Source of the DNA: Dermacentor variabilis
Lineage: Eukaryota > Arthropoda > Arachnida > Ixodida > Ixodidae
DNA: 64,000 nt
Reading direction: 5' to 3'
NCBI RefSeq assembly: GCF_050947875.1
Contig: NC_134568.1
Coordinates: 258,489,115-258,553,114, forward strand
The notes below the pieces were generated by a model that did no database searches, was not told the origin of the DNA, and was given only the letters and a program-made list of their open reading frames with translations. The position numbers were made by a program, and so were the translations under genes. Below are positions 45,601 to 56,779 of this stretch, one piece after another (the first letter of the stretch is position 1; every line of letters starts with the position of its first letter).

Positions 45601-46319
45601 GGATCCCAGAGGGTGCTGTAGCACAACGCGGCGAAGAGCTTCGTAGGGGGCTAGGGGGGCGGGAGTTCGTATACGTGCAGCAGGCCAGCGGCCGCGGCGC
45701 CCTCGGAGAGCGCTCCTGCCGCCCTCGGCCAGCTTTCGCCGCCAAGGACGCAGGCGCGGAGGCATGCCGCATACTGCCGAAGGGCTGGCCCGGTCGTGAC
45801 TTACGCAGCACGCCGGGGCAGCCAAACATCGCGGCGCACGGCGTCGTTCTCCATGGGGCGTGCGTTTGCGCACCTTGCAGAAGCGGAAAGGGAAAACGAG
45901 AAACCCGGCATTCGGCGATAAAACCGGAAATGGCCCAATTGTAGGCCTGTGGGTATATCCACACAAGCGCACCCTTGATGGTGCCACGGTCGATCCTTTC
46001 TCTCGCGCGTGTGTGTGTATATCACCTAATGTCCCGCGAAATGTCATTCGTCTTGCGTGCGCGTCGCCTTTTCAATTCCGAAAAGCTTGGCCTGCCCCTC
46101 GCTTTAGTCAGACCTCTCTCCCATCGACGTATCTTCGAGGACGCAACACTTCCATCTAATTTCCGAAAGCAACTCTTAGAGGAAGCTTTCCACAATGGCC
46201 AGCATTCCTTTCGAGCCTCATATCGAATAATTACATATGTTAACTGTCCGTCTTTCACACGCTCTGTTGACAGAAAAAGAAACATAACTGCGGGTCGGCC
46301 TAGTTGGAACAGGTTCATT
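42601..46319. other. Unassigned; G/C-rich block at 44880-45940
   Basis: The block is CpG-rich with frames open on both strands, which is compatible with a promoter or first exon but also with chance. A TGTACCAAATAGCCCAGCAG sequence near 43784 resembles that beside the 40784 hairpin. Confidence 0.35.
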
Positions 46320-46439
46320 TTAAAACTTTTTGTGTGCAAACAAACAGGGACGAAGAATAGGGGCAACACAAGGACGAGCGCTCGTCCTTGTTTTGCCCCT
46401 ATTCTTCGTCCCTGTTTGTTTGCGCACAAAAAGTTTTAA
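46320..46439. repeat. 120-bp loopless palindrome
   Basis: Centre between 46379 and 46380 (GGACGAGCGCTCGTCC). Arms extend 60 bases each way with about two mismatches. The arm includes CAAACAGGGACGAAGAATAG. It is related in layout and wording to the hairpins at 40784 and 62556. Confidence 0.9.
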
Positions 46440-47267
46440 GGAAAAGAAAGGTGCAGTTTCGACCGAATGGTGAAGCATTGACAGCGATAGCAAAGTTTAG
46501 CGCCGGCAGGCAACGCACTCGGCAGACAACGGAGCTCCGGGGCCCGAGCCGCGCCTCCGGAGTTATCCGGGGGGAGGGGGGGTCTGATACCCCCCCGGTG
46601 ATACCGAAGCCTACCGCCCCACCTCCACCTGACGTGTCATTGCCAAAGTTTTGTCACCCACATCATTTGAGGTTTCTTTTGACTTGCCTCGGCCTTTTCA
46701 CTTAAAATTTTAATGTGGCTAATAGCTTACTGCACCACTGTTGGCGCGGACGCGCGTGGATTTTAATTCATACTTTGCTTTATTTCTGAAAATGCCGACA
46801 ATAGGAGAACAAGCGCATTAGAAGTACCAGCGCCAGCGGCGGCTGCCGCATTCGTATTTTCTCACTTCAACATTGTTTTAAATTTCCACTGTAAACACCA
46901 TCCCCATGCACAATACATATAAATGTATACACGGGACAAAGTTTATTATATTTTAGAAAGAGATGGAGGTAGCCAATTAAAATTATTTCTAACGGTATGG
47001 ATAGAGAATCAATATGTTGTATGTTCACCTCGCTTCAAAATGCTTTGCGTGGTTTTTTGACCCTGAAAAAAAAAAACATGTAGACTTTAGTTACCCCTTC
47101 GGCAAAGTCTTTCATCAACGACGTGTGAAATGCATGTCAATGATATGTACCTCCGTCTCGCTTCTCTTTCGAGTAAGCAAAGCTAACGACTCATTAAAAA
47201 ACACTTCTAATATTTTACATTCATTAGGGATGGAACCATCGTCACTTTCATGCCGAGGTCATAGATG
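46440..47267. other. Unassigned
   Basis: Between the 46320 palindrome and the mariner-like element. Nothing recognised. Confidence 0.4.
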
Positions 47268-47269
47268 TA

Positions 47270-47530
47270 TACAGAGTGCCCCAATTAACTACCATGCACC
47301 AAGATTTAAAAAACAGCAATGCGTTACTCGAAGAAAACCTAGTGCATATTGTTCCCACTACAGTAGAGTAGCTGCCAGTATATTTTTCGTTACTGAGATT
47401 AAATGAGGTAATTGTAATTAATTATCTCACTCGAGACGTACTATCATAATTATGAAAGTGTCAATGAAGCACTTGTAGGCAGAGCCAAAGGATATCTAAA
47501 TGCGGTATTTTCAGCGACGTACTAATTGCG
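47270..47530 (+). repeat. Left TIR of the mariner-like element
   Basis: Matches the reverse complement of 52470-52735, with shared blocks including TTACTCGAAGAAAACCTAG and AAAGTGTCAATGA. Arms have diverged by point changes and small indels, so the element is old. Confidence 0.8.
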
Positions 47531-47769
47531 TACTAATTTTTTTACGACTGATATAAATAAACCCCGCGAAATATGGCGAATACCACGTGGCTGCGCTCCC
47601 ACCTGCACCATAAAGCAGTGCCCTTGAACAGGCTCCCTCAGAGTTATGCAGAACGAAATAAAGAAAATAAAGAGTAAAAAAACACCGCCCAAGCACTGCG
47701 TACAGATGGTTAACCAGCGAAGCTGAGACGTTCGGCCCCGGTGTTTATCACTGGGTTAATCCCGATGAT

Positions 47770-47967
47770 GTATTAAACGGCGGCTTGGTAGGCTGCCGGA
47801 TCCTCGGTACGCAGTTGCTGCTTGCGCTCGGCTGCACGAGCCTGTTCTTGTGTCCGGGTTGCAGGATAGGGACGGCGTACACGAGCTCGTTACCGGTTCT
47901 GCTCGCGGCGTTCCTGATCGAAGGCTGCCTGCTCCTCAGGAGTACGTATGAAGTGTGACCCACCCAT
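47770..47967 (-). pseudogene. Repeat-encoded Glu/Arg-rich peptide, broken
   Basis: Read on the minus strand from an ATG at 47967: MGGSHFIRTPEEQAAFDQER then REQNR and a stop. The same frame continues past the stop with charged sequence (RARVRRPYPATRTQEQARAA) to about 47770. It looks like a repeated small frame carried on another mobile sequence. I do not recognise its function, and its boundaries inside the mariner-like element are unclear. Confidence 0.4.
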
Positions 47968-48427
47968 TTCGTAGCCTGATGGAAACTGCTGCGTGCCCGC
48001 TCTTCTGCGACCAACGTTCTCAGAATTTAAAAACGTTGGCTGCGACGGAGAGCAATGACGTCACTATAGAGAAGCGCGCGATTGGCTGTTTCAGCATACT
48101 GGCGCAGCCAATCGCGCGCTTGTTTTTCGCTTTTTTTTGGTACATTAGCATGGGTTGCGCCGGAGGAGTTTTCGGCGTTAAGGCGACAGACGAACGAATC
48201 GGCTAGCCATATGCAGCTTCCCTGTAAAACATCGTGATCGAACTAGTGCCTTATCTGCCCGCCTCGGCCGAAGTAACACGTCGCGTTTGGTGTTAGTTGG
48301 AAACAAGCTGTGATAGCTGTTGTCTTAGCGTAGATAAAGTGCGCGGATGGTTCTTTTTTTTTGCCACAATATCTATCACCAAAAAAAGCGACAACGTTAG
48401 TGCTAATGTTTAAAGGTTCGTTTTGTT

Positions 48428-48669
48428 CAAAAAAAATTAAATTATGGGGTTTTACGTGCCAAAACCACTTTCTGATTATGAGGCACGCCGTAGTGGAAGA
48501 CTCCGGAAATTTTGACCACCTGCGGTTCTTTAACGTGCACCTAAATATAAGTACACGGGTGCTTTCGCATTTCGCCCCCATCGAAATGCGGCCGCCACGG
48601 CCGGCATTCGATCCCGCGACCTCGTGGTCAGCAGCCCAACACCATAGCCACTGAGCAACCACGGCGGGT
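48428..48669 (-). mobile_element. tRNA-derived SINE, Ruka-like
   Basis: On the minus strand it begins CCGCCGTGGTTGCTCAGTGG (box A region), then has a box B-like GGGATCGAATGC. A conserved body follows (CGATGGGGGCGAAATGCG; AAAGTGGTTTTGGCACGT) and an A/T-rich end. It is flanked by a perfect 12-bp target duplication GTTCGTTTTGTT (48416-48427 and 48670-48681). The layout matches the tRNA-derived SINEs described from ticks. The name is from memory. Confidence 0.9.
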
Positions 48670-48695
48670 GTTCGTTTTGTTTCGTCCCAGTCGCC

Positions 48696-49363
48696 ATGTC
48701 TTTCTCTAATGAGCAAAAAGTAAAAATGATCGTTGCCTTGGGAGCTGCAAATGACAAGAGCATGGCCCCAAATATATATCAGTCATGGAAGTATGGCGAT
48801 AGACCAAACACGCCGACTATCAGAAATGACAAAAACCTGAGACAAACCGGCAGCTTCAAGAAACCGCCGCTTAGGACTCCATCTTTGAGTCGTAGCCTAC
48901 GCACGGATGTTCTAGCGTTTATGGCCTCAAACCCTCATGCTATAGCGTGCGGGACGTGGCCGCCCAGGTACCAATTTCCAAGTCATCAGTTTGGAGGATT
49001 CTAAATGATGGCCTTTCACCCGTACCACCTTAACCAGCACCAATTTTTGGAAGATACCTGTAGAATCGTCAAGATTTATCGAATAGTGTCCTCACAAAAG
49101 CCGATGAGTCACCGGACTTTTTGAGTCACATCAGGTGCACAGATGAAGCCAATTTTCGCAGAAACGGCCAGGTAAATTTGCGTAATGCACACTATTGGAG
49201 GGACTCCAATCTACCATGGGTAAAGCGCAATCGGCACCAGTACCAGTGGTTGTTCAATGTGGGGTTCTGAATTTACGCCGGTGTTATAATCAGTCCCATC
49301 TTCGATCACACACTGACTGGACAGCGTTACGTGGATGAAATCCTTAAAGGGGTGGTGGATGAG
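48696..49363 (+). pseudogene. Mariner-like transposase, N-terminal part, broken
   Basis: Starts MSFSNEQKVKMIVALGAAN, an N-terminal helical domain of the DUF4817-like type found with some arthropod mariner transposases. The open frame runs to about 49004, then continues in other frames with recognisable blocks: SVWRILNDG (helix-turn-helix), then SPDFLSHIRCTDEANF, holding the first catalytic aspartate (TDEA), then LFNVGF and HTLTGQRYVDEILKGVVDE. A TGA has replaced the codon after NVGF. The frame is cut at GATGAG (49358-49363) by a LINE and resumes at 51387. Confidence 0.75.
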
Positions 49364-51352
49364 CTACAGAACAGGTATTCAGCTTTAACTCAGGAAGAGG
49401 ACCTTAGTGTTGAAGCAATAAACGACAATCTTGTGGGCATCATTAAGGAGTGTGCAATGGAAGTCGGTGGTAACTCCGTTTGGCAGGATACCAGCAAACT
49501 ATCGCAGGAGACGAAAGATCTGATCAAGAAACGCCAATGTATGAAAGCATCTAACCCTACAGCTAGAATAGAACTTGCAGAACTTTCGAAGTTAATCAAC
49601 AAGCGTAAGACAGCTGATATAAGGAAGTATAATATGGATAGAATTGAACATGCTCTCAGGAACGGAGGAAGCCTAAAAACCATGAAGAAGAAACTAGGAA
49701 TTGGCAAGAATAAGATGTATGCGTTAAGAGACAAAGCCGGCAATATCATTACTAATATGGATGAGATAGTTCAAGTGGCTGAGGAGTTCTATAGAGATTT
49801 ATACAGTACCAGTGGCATCCACGACGATAATGGAAGAGAAAATAGTCTAGAGGAATTCGAAATCCCGAAGGTAACGCCGGAAGAAATAAAGAAAGCCTTA
49901 GGAGACATGCAAAGGGGGAAGGCAGCTGGGGAGGATCAGGTAACAGCAGATTTGTTGAAGGATGGTGGACAGATTGTTCTAGAGAAACTGGCCACCCTGT
50001 ATACGCAATGCCTCATGACCTCGAGAGTACCAGAATCTTGGAAGAACGCTAACATAATCCTAATCCATAAGAAAGGGGACGCCAAAGACTTGAAAAATTA
50101 TAGACCGATCAGCTTACTGTCCGTTGCCTACAGAGTATTTACTAAGGTAATTGCAAATAGAATCGGGAACACCTTAGACTTCTGTCAACCAAAGGACCAG
50201 GCAGGATTCCGTAAAGGCTACTCAACAATAGACCATATTCACACTATCAATCAAGTGATAGAGAAATGTGCAGAATATAACCAACCCTTATATATAGCTT
50301 TCATTGATTACGAGAAAGCGTTTGATTCAGTCGAAACCTCAGCAGTCATGGAGGCATTACGGAATCAGGGTGTAGATGAGCCATATGTAAAAATACTGGA
50401 AGATATCTATAGCGGCTCCACAGCCACCGTAGTCCTCCATAAAGCAAGCAACAAAATCCCAATAAAGAAAGGCGCCAGGCAGGGAGATACGATATCTCCA
50501 ATGCTATTCACAGCGTGTTTACAGGAGGTATTCAGAGACCTGGATTGGGAAGAATTGGGGATAAAAGTTAATGGAGAATACCTTAGTAACTTGCGATTCG
50601 CTGATGATATTGCCTTGCTTAGTAACTCAGGGGACCAACTGCAATGCATGCTCACTGACCTGGAGAGGCAAAGCAGAAGGGTGGGCCTAAAAATTAATCT
50701 GCAGAAAACTAAAGTAGTGCTTAACAGTCTCGGAAGAGAACAGCAGTTTACGATAGGTAGCGAGGCACTGGAAGTCGTAAGGGAATACATCTACTTAGGA
50801 CAGGTAGTGACGGCGGATCCGGATCATGAGACGGAAATAATCCGAAGAATAAGAATGGGCTGGGGTGCGTTTGGCAGGCATTCCCAAATCATGAACAGCA
50901 AGTTGCCATTATCCCTCAAGAGAAAAGTGTATAATAGCTGTGTCTTACCAGTACTCACCTACGGGGCAGAAACCTGGAGGCTTACTAAAAGGGTTCTACT
51001 CAAATTGAGGACGACACAACGAGCTATGGAAAGAAGAATGATAGGTGTAACGTTAAGGGATAAGAAAAGAGCAGATTGGGTGAGGGAACAAACGCGAGTT
51101 AATGACATCTTAGTTGAAATCAAGAAAAAGAAATGGGCATGGGCAGGACATGTAATGAGGAGGGAAGATAACCGATGGTCATTAAGGGTTACGGACTGGA
51201 TCCCAAGGGAAGGGAAGCGTAGCAGGGGGCGGCAGAAAGTTAGGTGGGCGGATGAGATTAAGAAGTTTGCAGGGACGGCATGGCCACAATTAGTACATGA
51301 CCGGGGTTGTTGGAGAAGTATGGGAGAGGCCTTTGCCCTGCAGTGGGCGTAA
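49364..51352 (+). CDS. LINE reverse transcriptase (partial ORF2, endonuclease lost)
   Basis: An open frame of about 660 LINE residues, 5'-truncated. The ATG at 49331 lies in the older transposase and reads in frame for 11 codons before the LINE begins, so the apparent protein has a foreign N terminus. RT motifs: NYRPISLLS, then motif A FIDYEKAFDSV, motif B ARQGDTISPMLF, and catalytic RFADDIALLS near 50594-50623. The C-terminal part includes TYGAETWRLTKR and the closing GEAFALQWA, then TAA. This is the RTE-type C terminus. No stop or frameshift was seen in the remaining frame, so the insertion is fairly young. It lacks endonuclease and could not move on its own. Confidence 0.85.
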   Translation, partial: LQNRYSALTQEEDLSVEAINDNLVGIIKECAMEVGGNSVWQDTSKLSQETKDLIKKRQCMKASNPTARIELAELSKLINKRKTADIRKYNMDRIEHALRNGGSLKTMKKKLGIGKNKMYALRDKAGNIITNMDEIVQVAEEFYRDLYSTSGIHDDNGRENSLEEFEIPKVTPEEIKKALGDMQRGKAAGEDQVTADLLKDGGQIVLEKLATLYTQCLMTSRVPESWKNANIILIHKKGDAKDLKNYRPISLLSVAYRVFTKVIANRIGNTLDFCQPKDQAGFRKGYSTIDHIHTINQVIEKCAEYNQPLYIAFIDYEKAFDSVETSAVMEALRNQGVDEPYVKILEDIYSGSTATVVLHKASNKIPIKKGARQGDTISPMLFTACLQEVFRDLDWEELGIKVNGEYLSNLRFADDIALLSNSGDQLQCMLTDLERQSRRVGLKINLQKTKVVLNSLGREQQFTIGSEALEVVREYIYLGQVVTADPDHETEIIRRIRMGWGAFGRHSQIMNSKLPLSLKRKVYNSCVLPVLTYGAETWRLTKRVLLKLRTTQRAMERRMIGVTLRDKKRADWVREQTRVNDILVEIKKKKWAWAGHVMRREDNRWSLRVTDWIPREGKRSRGRQKVRWADEIKKFAGTAWPQLVHDRGCWRSMGEAFALQWA

Positions 51353-51358
51353 CCAGGC

Positions 51359-51386
<28 letters not shown>
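49364..51386 (+). mobile_element. 5'-truncated RTE-clade LINE with (GAT)n tail
   Basis: The insertion splits a transposase gene, so both edges can be placed from the broken host frame. The sequence GATGAG is on both sides (49358-49363 and 51387-51392), a 6-bp duplication that overlaps the microsatellite tail. The 3' end is about ten GAT units, typical of RTE-type LINEs, which end in short tandem repeats rather than poly(A). The endonuclease part is missing, so this is a 5'-truncated copy made by target-primed reverse transcription. Confidence 0.85.

Positions 51387-51391
<5 letters not shown>
51360..51391. repeat. (GAT)n tail of the RTE LINE
   Basis: About ten GAT units at the LINE 3' end, merging with the target GATGAG. 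Confidence 0.9.
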
Positions 51392-51760
51392 GTTTCTCAG
51401 CGAAGTCCTGCTGTCACGTCTTCCACTTCTGTGGTATCAGCAAGGTGGAGCACCAGCACACAGCAGCACGCCGAGCACGAAACGGGTTGGATGCGAATTT
51501 TCATGCGCTATAGATAGGAAGGCACGGGCCTGTAAAATGGCCGGCTAGGTCACCTGATCTCTCTCCACTCGATTTCTTTCTTTGGGGTTATGTGAAAGAT
51601 CGTGCTTACATGATCGAGACAGACGTCAGATTAGGTCAAGACAAGGATAACGGATGTCTGCCGTAGTAGAATCCAAGCGTCGGTCATCAAGAAAGCCACT
51701 GAAGATGTGATAAAACGGACACAGTACTGCGTAGCTGCAAAAAAGGAGACCTATTCGAAC
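51387..51760 (+). pseudogene. Mariner-like transposase, C-terminal part, broken
   Basis: Resumes exactly where the N-terminal part stops (DEFLSEVLLSRLPLLWYQQG). The second catalytic block reads WYQQGGAPAHSS, where the family has WYQQDGAPAH, so the second aspartate has become glycine. Frameshifts and stops follow, with later blocks WPARSPDLSPLDFFLWGYV and VIKRTQYCVAA recoverable across frames. This is a dead gene split by the LINE at 49364-51386. Confidence 0.75.
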
Positions 51761-52469
51761 ACGTCCTCTACACTAGTGTACAACGGAGCTTACGAATTCA
51801 TACATAATAAGGGCACACTGAAATCTGTTTTCTTTTCTTTTGTTTTTGTTGCAGGCCAATTCGGCTCATTTAGAAGTGGTTGCTTATTTTCTTGAACGCA
51901 TCGGTTTTGCCTTTTCTCTACACGTGGGTCGCAATTCCCAGTCTGTTTATTTCGCTTTTTTTTTTTTGCCGCGAACCTGTTTTTGCAGCACTTATACACT
52001 CTCATGAAAAATAAGACCGTCTCTTTAATCTGGCTTAGGTCTGCAGCGAGTTCCTGACGCGAAATATAGCTGCGCGCGCACTCTGTCAATGCGGTGCGAG
52101 CAAAGCCGAGATTTTTAAACATTCAATGCCTATTACATTGCTTTTCGCATTGTCGTGTGTGGTCAGAGCGGCGCTTCGGCCGCGTTATCAAGGCGCTTTT
52201 GTTATCAATGTGATCAGTCGGCCTTGAGAGATGGATAATAAGTGTGACATAGAGAGGAAGGAATAGCTGCAAAGCCGTGAAACCTGCTGTTGGCGCTCCT
52301 TACATACCATTATCAAGGTTATCCTCTGTTTCTTCGGGTTTCCGAGAGGCAATGCAGTTGCTTTTAATCAGCTTATTTGAGGGCGCTGCTTTATGATGCG
52401 GGTAGGAGAGTAGTCACGTGGTGTTTTTCATATATTTCGTGAGGTTTGTTTGCCAGTCGGAAAAAATGG

Positions 52470-52735
52470 CACGCAATTAGTACATCGCTGAAAACACAGC
52501 AGTTAGATGTCATTTGGGGATGTTTGGAGTGGCTACATATGCCTCATTGACACTTTGATAATTAGGACAGTACTTCTCGAATGAGATAATTGCAATTGTC
52601 GAATTAAATTTCAGGAACGGAAGAATTATCGGCGGCTACTCCACTGTACTGGAAACAATATGCACTAGGTTTTCTTCGAGTAACGCAACTGCTCTTTCTT
52701 CAAGTCTTGGCGCATGGCAGTTGGGGAACCCTGTA
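52470..52735 (-). repeat. Right TIR of the mariner-like element
   Basis: Inverted partner of 47270-47530, ending GGGAACCCTGTA next to a TA target. TIRs this long are unusual for mariner, whose inverted repeats are commonly about 30 bp. Confidence 0.8.
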
Positions 52736-53032
52736 TAATTCACTCAGTAACCGAAATGAGGCCAAGCCGGATTCACTCGAAATCGGAATCAAGAGCAGTC
52801 ATGTGCAGGAGCGCTTACACTTAGACTCGCAGAAAAAGGAGAAAAGAAGACACAGTGAGGCTGCATGCAGCTTCGCCGAAAAGGCGAAGCAGTATTAGTG
52901 GTGGCGAAGTATACTACAACTACACGAAGGAAGAGCACCACCGAGAGACGCCAGATTCCTGGTGGTGGGAGAGGACACAATCTGTGAAATTGAACTGTCT
53001 CCTACTATGAGGTCTTGTAAATTTTCATATTA

Positions 53033-53035
<3 letters not shown>

Positions 53036-53082
<47 letters not shown>
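53036..53082. repeat. (TA)n microsatellite
   Basis: About 23 TA units. Confidence 0.95.
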
Positions 53083-53084
<2 letters not shown>

Positions 53085-53899
53085 GACGGCCAGCTTCTCA
53101 CTGTGCATCTACAAATATAACGTAAGACGTTATTCCCCGCTAGCTTCAGCCTAAATTTCCGTCTCGACGCACATCTTCACTGTTTACATAACAAAGCCGA
53201 TACACGTGCTATGGTTCAACAGCTGCGAGCACAAGGAAGCAGCCACACGTTCCCCAATCGTTCGGAGCCTGTATGCAGGCACTGGTAACAATGCAGCGCT
53301 TGCAGCGGTGGCGTGCAGCGTTTAGTCATGGCTACCGAGCAATAAGCAGAACGCGACTTTGTAGAATGTTTTACTTCTCGACCATCCAATCGTGTGAGGT
53401 GCATTCGCTTTCACTGTTTATACACTATGAACAAAGGGTGTCGGTAACTCATTTATGCGGGTGTTATTTGCTCGTGCGAGCGAGCACTATTGTATACTCC
53501 CCGCCTGCTCACTCCGCTAGGTGGCTGAGTTAACGCACTTTTGGACGAGTATATATACAAGAACCTTGGATAATAGAATGATTTTCGGGCATCCCTTATG
53601 CTCACAGAGTGTGTAAGATATCAGACGCGTCTTCCCCGGGTTGTTGCCGACGGCAACGCTGGTGCAAGGGGTGCGCACGGGCTCGGTCTCGATCGAAGGC
53701 ACGCGTATACGGCCCCTCAAGCCCAGACCGGGCTTGCGTTGCCCTTTCCGATTTTAGGCTGCAGTGCGCGTGCAGATGGCGCCTGTGCACCGAAAGGTAG
53801 CTTCGCTCTAATAATAAACTTCAGTTCGTCCTGCAATCAATCGCCCTGTTGCGTTGCCCCGTGCGTTGTGTATGCTTCTTTCTCGCTGGTTCAAGTTAG

Positions 53900-54007
<108 letters not shown>

Positions 54008-54769
54008 AACAGTATACTATATCTATGGCACTCACCGTATACATACGGCGGCGTGACCGAGCGATGGTACCAAAAACGGCCGACGGCGCATCGTTAAAAC
54101 ATGTAAAAAAAAAAAACGCTCGCATTGACGTCACATACCTCAGGGAGGTTACTGTCAACGCAGTAAATTAAAGGCTTCAAAAAGAAAATTCGGTCAATTT
54201 CGGACTCGGTGGCGCGAGACTAGCACGCTTCCCCGACGTCACGGCGGCTCCACGGTTCTGGCTGACCAGTGCGCGCGTCATCGCACACGTCACATCGCAT
54301 GGGACGTTAGAGTGGACTAAGGTTGGTGCAAATTAGAGCAAGGCGGACTAAGGGAGAGTTGTGAAGGAAAGGTGACGATGTATGACGTCACGTATCATGG
54401 ACGTAACGAATCATTTGAAGAGGTCATTATACTTTCGCATTCAAATCACGTAAGGATACTTAAGTGACTGCCAATTTTTTTTTTCTCGGGACACTTCAGC
54501 AAGCAGCGAGTGCCTACGTCCACCCCTTCCTCCGCTAAAAAAAATCTGAAAATCCCTAAAATCTACGTAGGTATCAACACTCACTCAGGTAGCAAAAAAA
54601 ACACTAAAGGGCGTCTTAAATGGGCTAAAATATAAACTCTCATAAGCGCCACAATGTCAGCAAAATCAAAGAAACAAAGAACAGTGAGCAGAGCCGTACT
54701 TAATAACATAGATCGGCATATCCCACTCACGAGTAGATCGACTTGCATTCGCTCCGCACTCATTGGTGC

Positions 54770-55060
54770 GTGACGAAAAGAGCGAGTGGACGTACGAACG
54801 GGAGTGAGTGCCCGTTAACGTGAGCACGTGCACGAACGAAATTCAGTGAGAGTGATTTTGACGGGGCATAAACGTGGGTGGCTGTCAGCGAGTGGACCGC
54901 GAGTGCGTATGTGAATGAGTGCCAGTGGGTGGACCTGTTTTTCATCAAGGTGGGCACGAACGTATGAGTGTGACTGGATGCCGGTGATTACGAATGGAAA
55001 TTCCTACGAACGCGGGTGTGCATATGAGTAGGAACGAGTGTGAGCGCCGACGTGTGCGAG
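54770..55060. repeat. Degenerate GAGTG-rich low-complexity tract
   Basis: Irregular repeats of GAGTG, GTGAGTG and CGAACG with no fixed unit, probably a decayed minisatellite. Confidence 0.45.
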
Positions 55061-56779
55061 CGCACACGACTTCAGTCGTCGTCTCCTGACGCTCTCCAAA
55101 GCTCTCATTTCTTGCGCAACACTAAAGAAGACAGATGCGACGCGAAATACAGTATACAGGTGCACGGAATCTCAGTACAGCAAAACATCCTGTACACGCG
55201 TGCGCCGAAGAAAACCTTGCGGGCGTCGTGGAGTCCTTTGTCCGATTCTTCCGTGGATCGACCTCGGCTGTCAAAACACGTTGGCGCTGTTTTTCGTAAT
55301 TCAAGTCTTCACCAGAGCTCCGGGCTCGCTCGTCCACCCTTCTCCGAGGCACACTATTCTCTTCGGATCTCTTCCTTGTCCCGCCCTCTCGTCTCCAGCT
55401 TCCATCCCGCCGCTAGCCAGTTTAATAACGTGTCATCAGGCCAAGCACGCAGTTACCGTTCGGCAGTAGGTAAAAAAAAAACACCCTCCCGTGCGCCCAT
55501 GCTCCAGCCCTCTAGCGGTGTGTGCGCAATGCTCTGGGCGTCTCCGAAGTGGTTTTCCGACGTCGCAAGTACCGCTCTTCGAAGACTCAAATCACCACCG
55601 CGAGCCGGCGCTTCCGGTAGCTCAGCGGTCTCCGCGGGTCGTGCGCGTATGCAGCGTGCGTTGTTATATATGCGCGCGACTCAAGTTGCCGTGTATGGCA
55701 CGCCGCTCGTGCGCCAGTTGGACAAAAAAAGACTGGTTTCGACCAAACTGACGCAGCCGACTAAATGCTAGGCCGGGTGACGCTAATAATTTACATTGAA
55801 CGGAGCCGTCCTTGCGAGGTACGCATACTGTTTCAGCGACATGGCGCAATGTCGAAATAACCGGTCTTGTCCTTAGCGGTTAGGTAGTTTTGGCAATAAA
55901 ATGCGGCTTCGTGAGCACTAATTTGCGTGCTTGTTTGTGAGCTCCAAGGGTCTCTATACGCTTCAACTGCGTAGGCTCTCCTCAATGTCCCCGGCAGACT
56001 CTCCACGCGCTGGCCTATATACACGCATACAGAGAATTGACGCGATGGTGTGCAGTACACTAGCGCACACACAGAAGCATCTCCAACGCAGGTAGTACGT
56101 TCATAAATCGTTTTCATGTGCGCACAGTTAGACAGTCAAATTTGAGGACGCTTAGAGTGGAACGCGACGGCATTCAAAGATCTCTGACTTCTCCTTACGC
56201 CTCGCGGCAACTGCAGCTTGTGTCACCGTAATGTTTACCGAGAAGCGCTGACGACGAACGCTATGCACGAAGGCGAGCTTTCTGGTAGACACGCGTGTGC
56301 CGATCCCGGATGTAGTGCACAGCCGCGCCAAAAAAATTACGTAATTTTCAGGTTTCTGTTATTGTTTCTCACTTTTAATATTTAAGTCTGAGGAGATTTA
56401 ACATAAAGGGCATGCGCTTGTCGGTGTTTTGTTGCATGACATTTGTTTGTGGGCTGTCTTTCACAAAATTCCGAGGAATAACTTTGTCATGAATTTAAGA
56501 CAAGGTGTGAGCAACTTAGTGACAGAACGGTGTGGCAATATAACCCGCATAGACCGCATGTCATATAGCAAGGCGTGACATATACGTATACCTAAATATA
56601 TACGGAAATTTTCGCTCACGGACAACTCCACCGACGCCGACACCGGATTTTCTGCGACACGGGGCCCTTAACGCTATTGCTTTAATACATGCCGAGTTTT
56701 TCCAGAAGGCGTAGTTGTCAATAGCCATAAGGCGGACAAGCTTATCTTCGTCGCTTCATGCCGAAAAATTCATTTTCTA

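Larger units (their letters stand above)
47270..52735 (+). mobile_element. Mariner-like DNA transposon with long TIRs and nested insertions
   Basis: Inverted repeats of about 260 bp bound this segment: 47270-47530 on the left and 52470-52735 on the right. Both tips begin TACAG on their own strand and are flanked by TA (47268-47269 and 52736-52737), the target used by Tc1/mariner transposases. Inside are two pieces of a decayed transposase (48696-49363 and 51387-51760), a SINE (48428-48669), a truncated RTE LINE (49364-51386) and a repeat coding a short charged peptide (about 47770-47967). Without the LINE and SINE it would be about 3.2 kb. The transposase has stops and frameshifts, so the element cannot supply its own enzyme. 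Confidence 0.8.

Noticed and set aside
45323..45964. 213-codon minus frame and overlapping plus frames
   Set aside because: High G+C makes several frames open at once. No motif.
55040..55771. 243-codon open frame, plus strand
   Set aside because: No family likeness, Ser/Arg/Pro-rich, overlaps other frames, next to low-complexity DNA. Likely chance.
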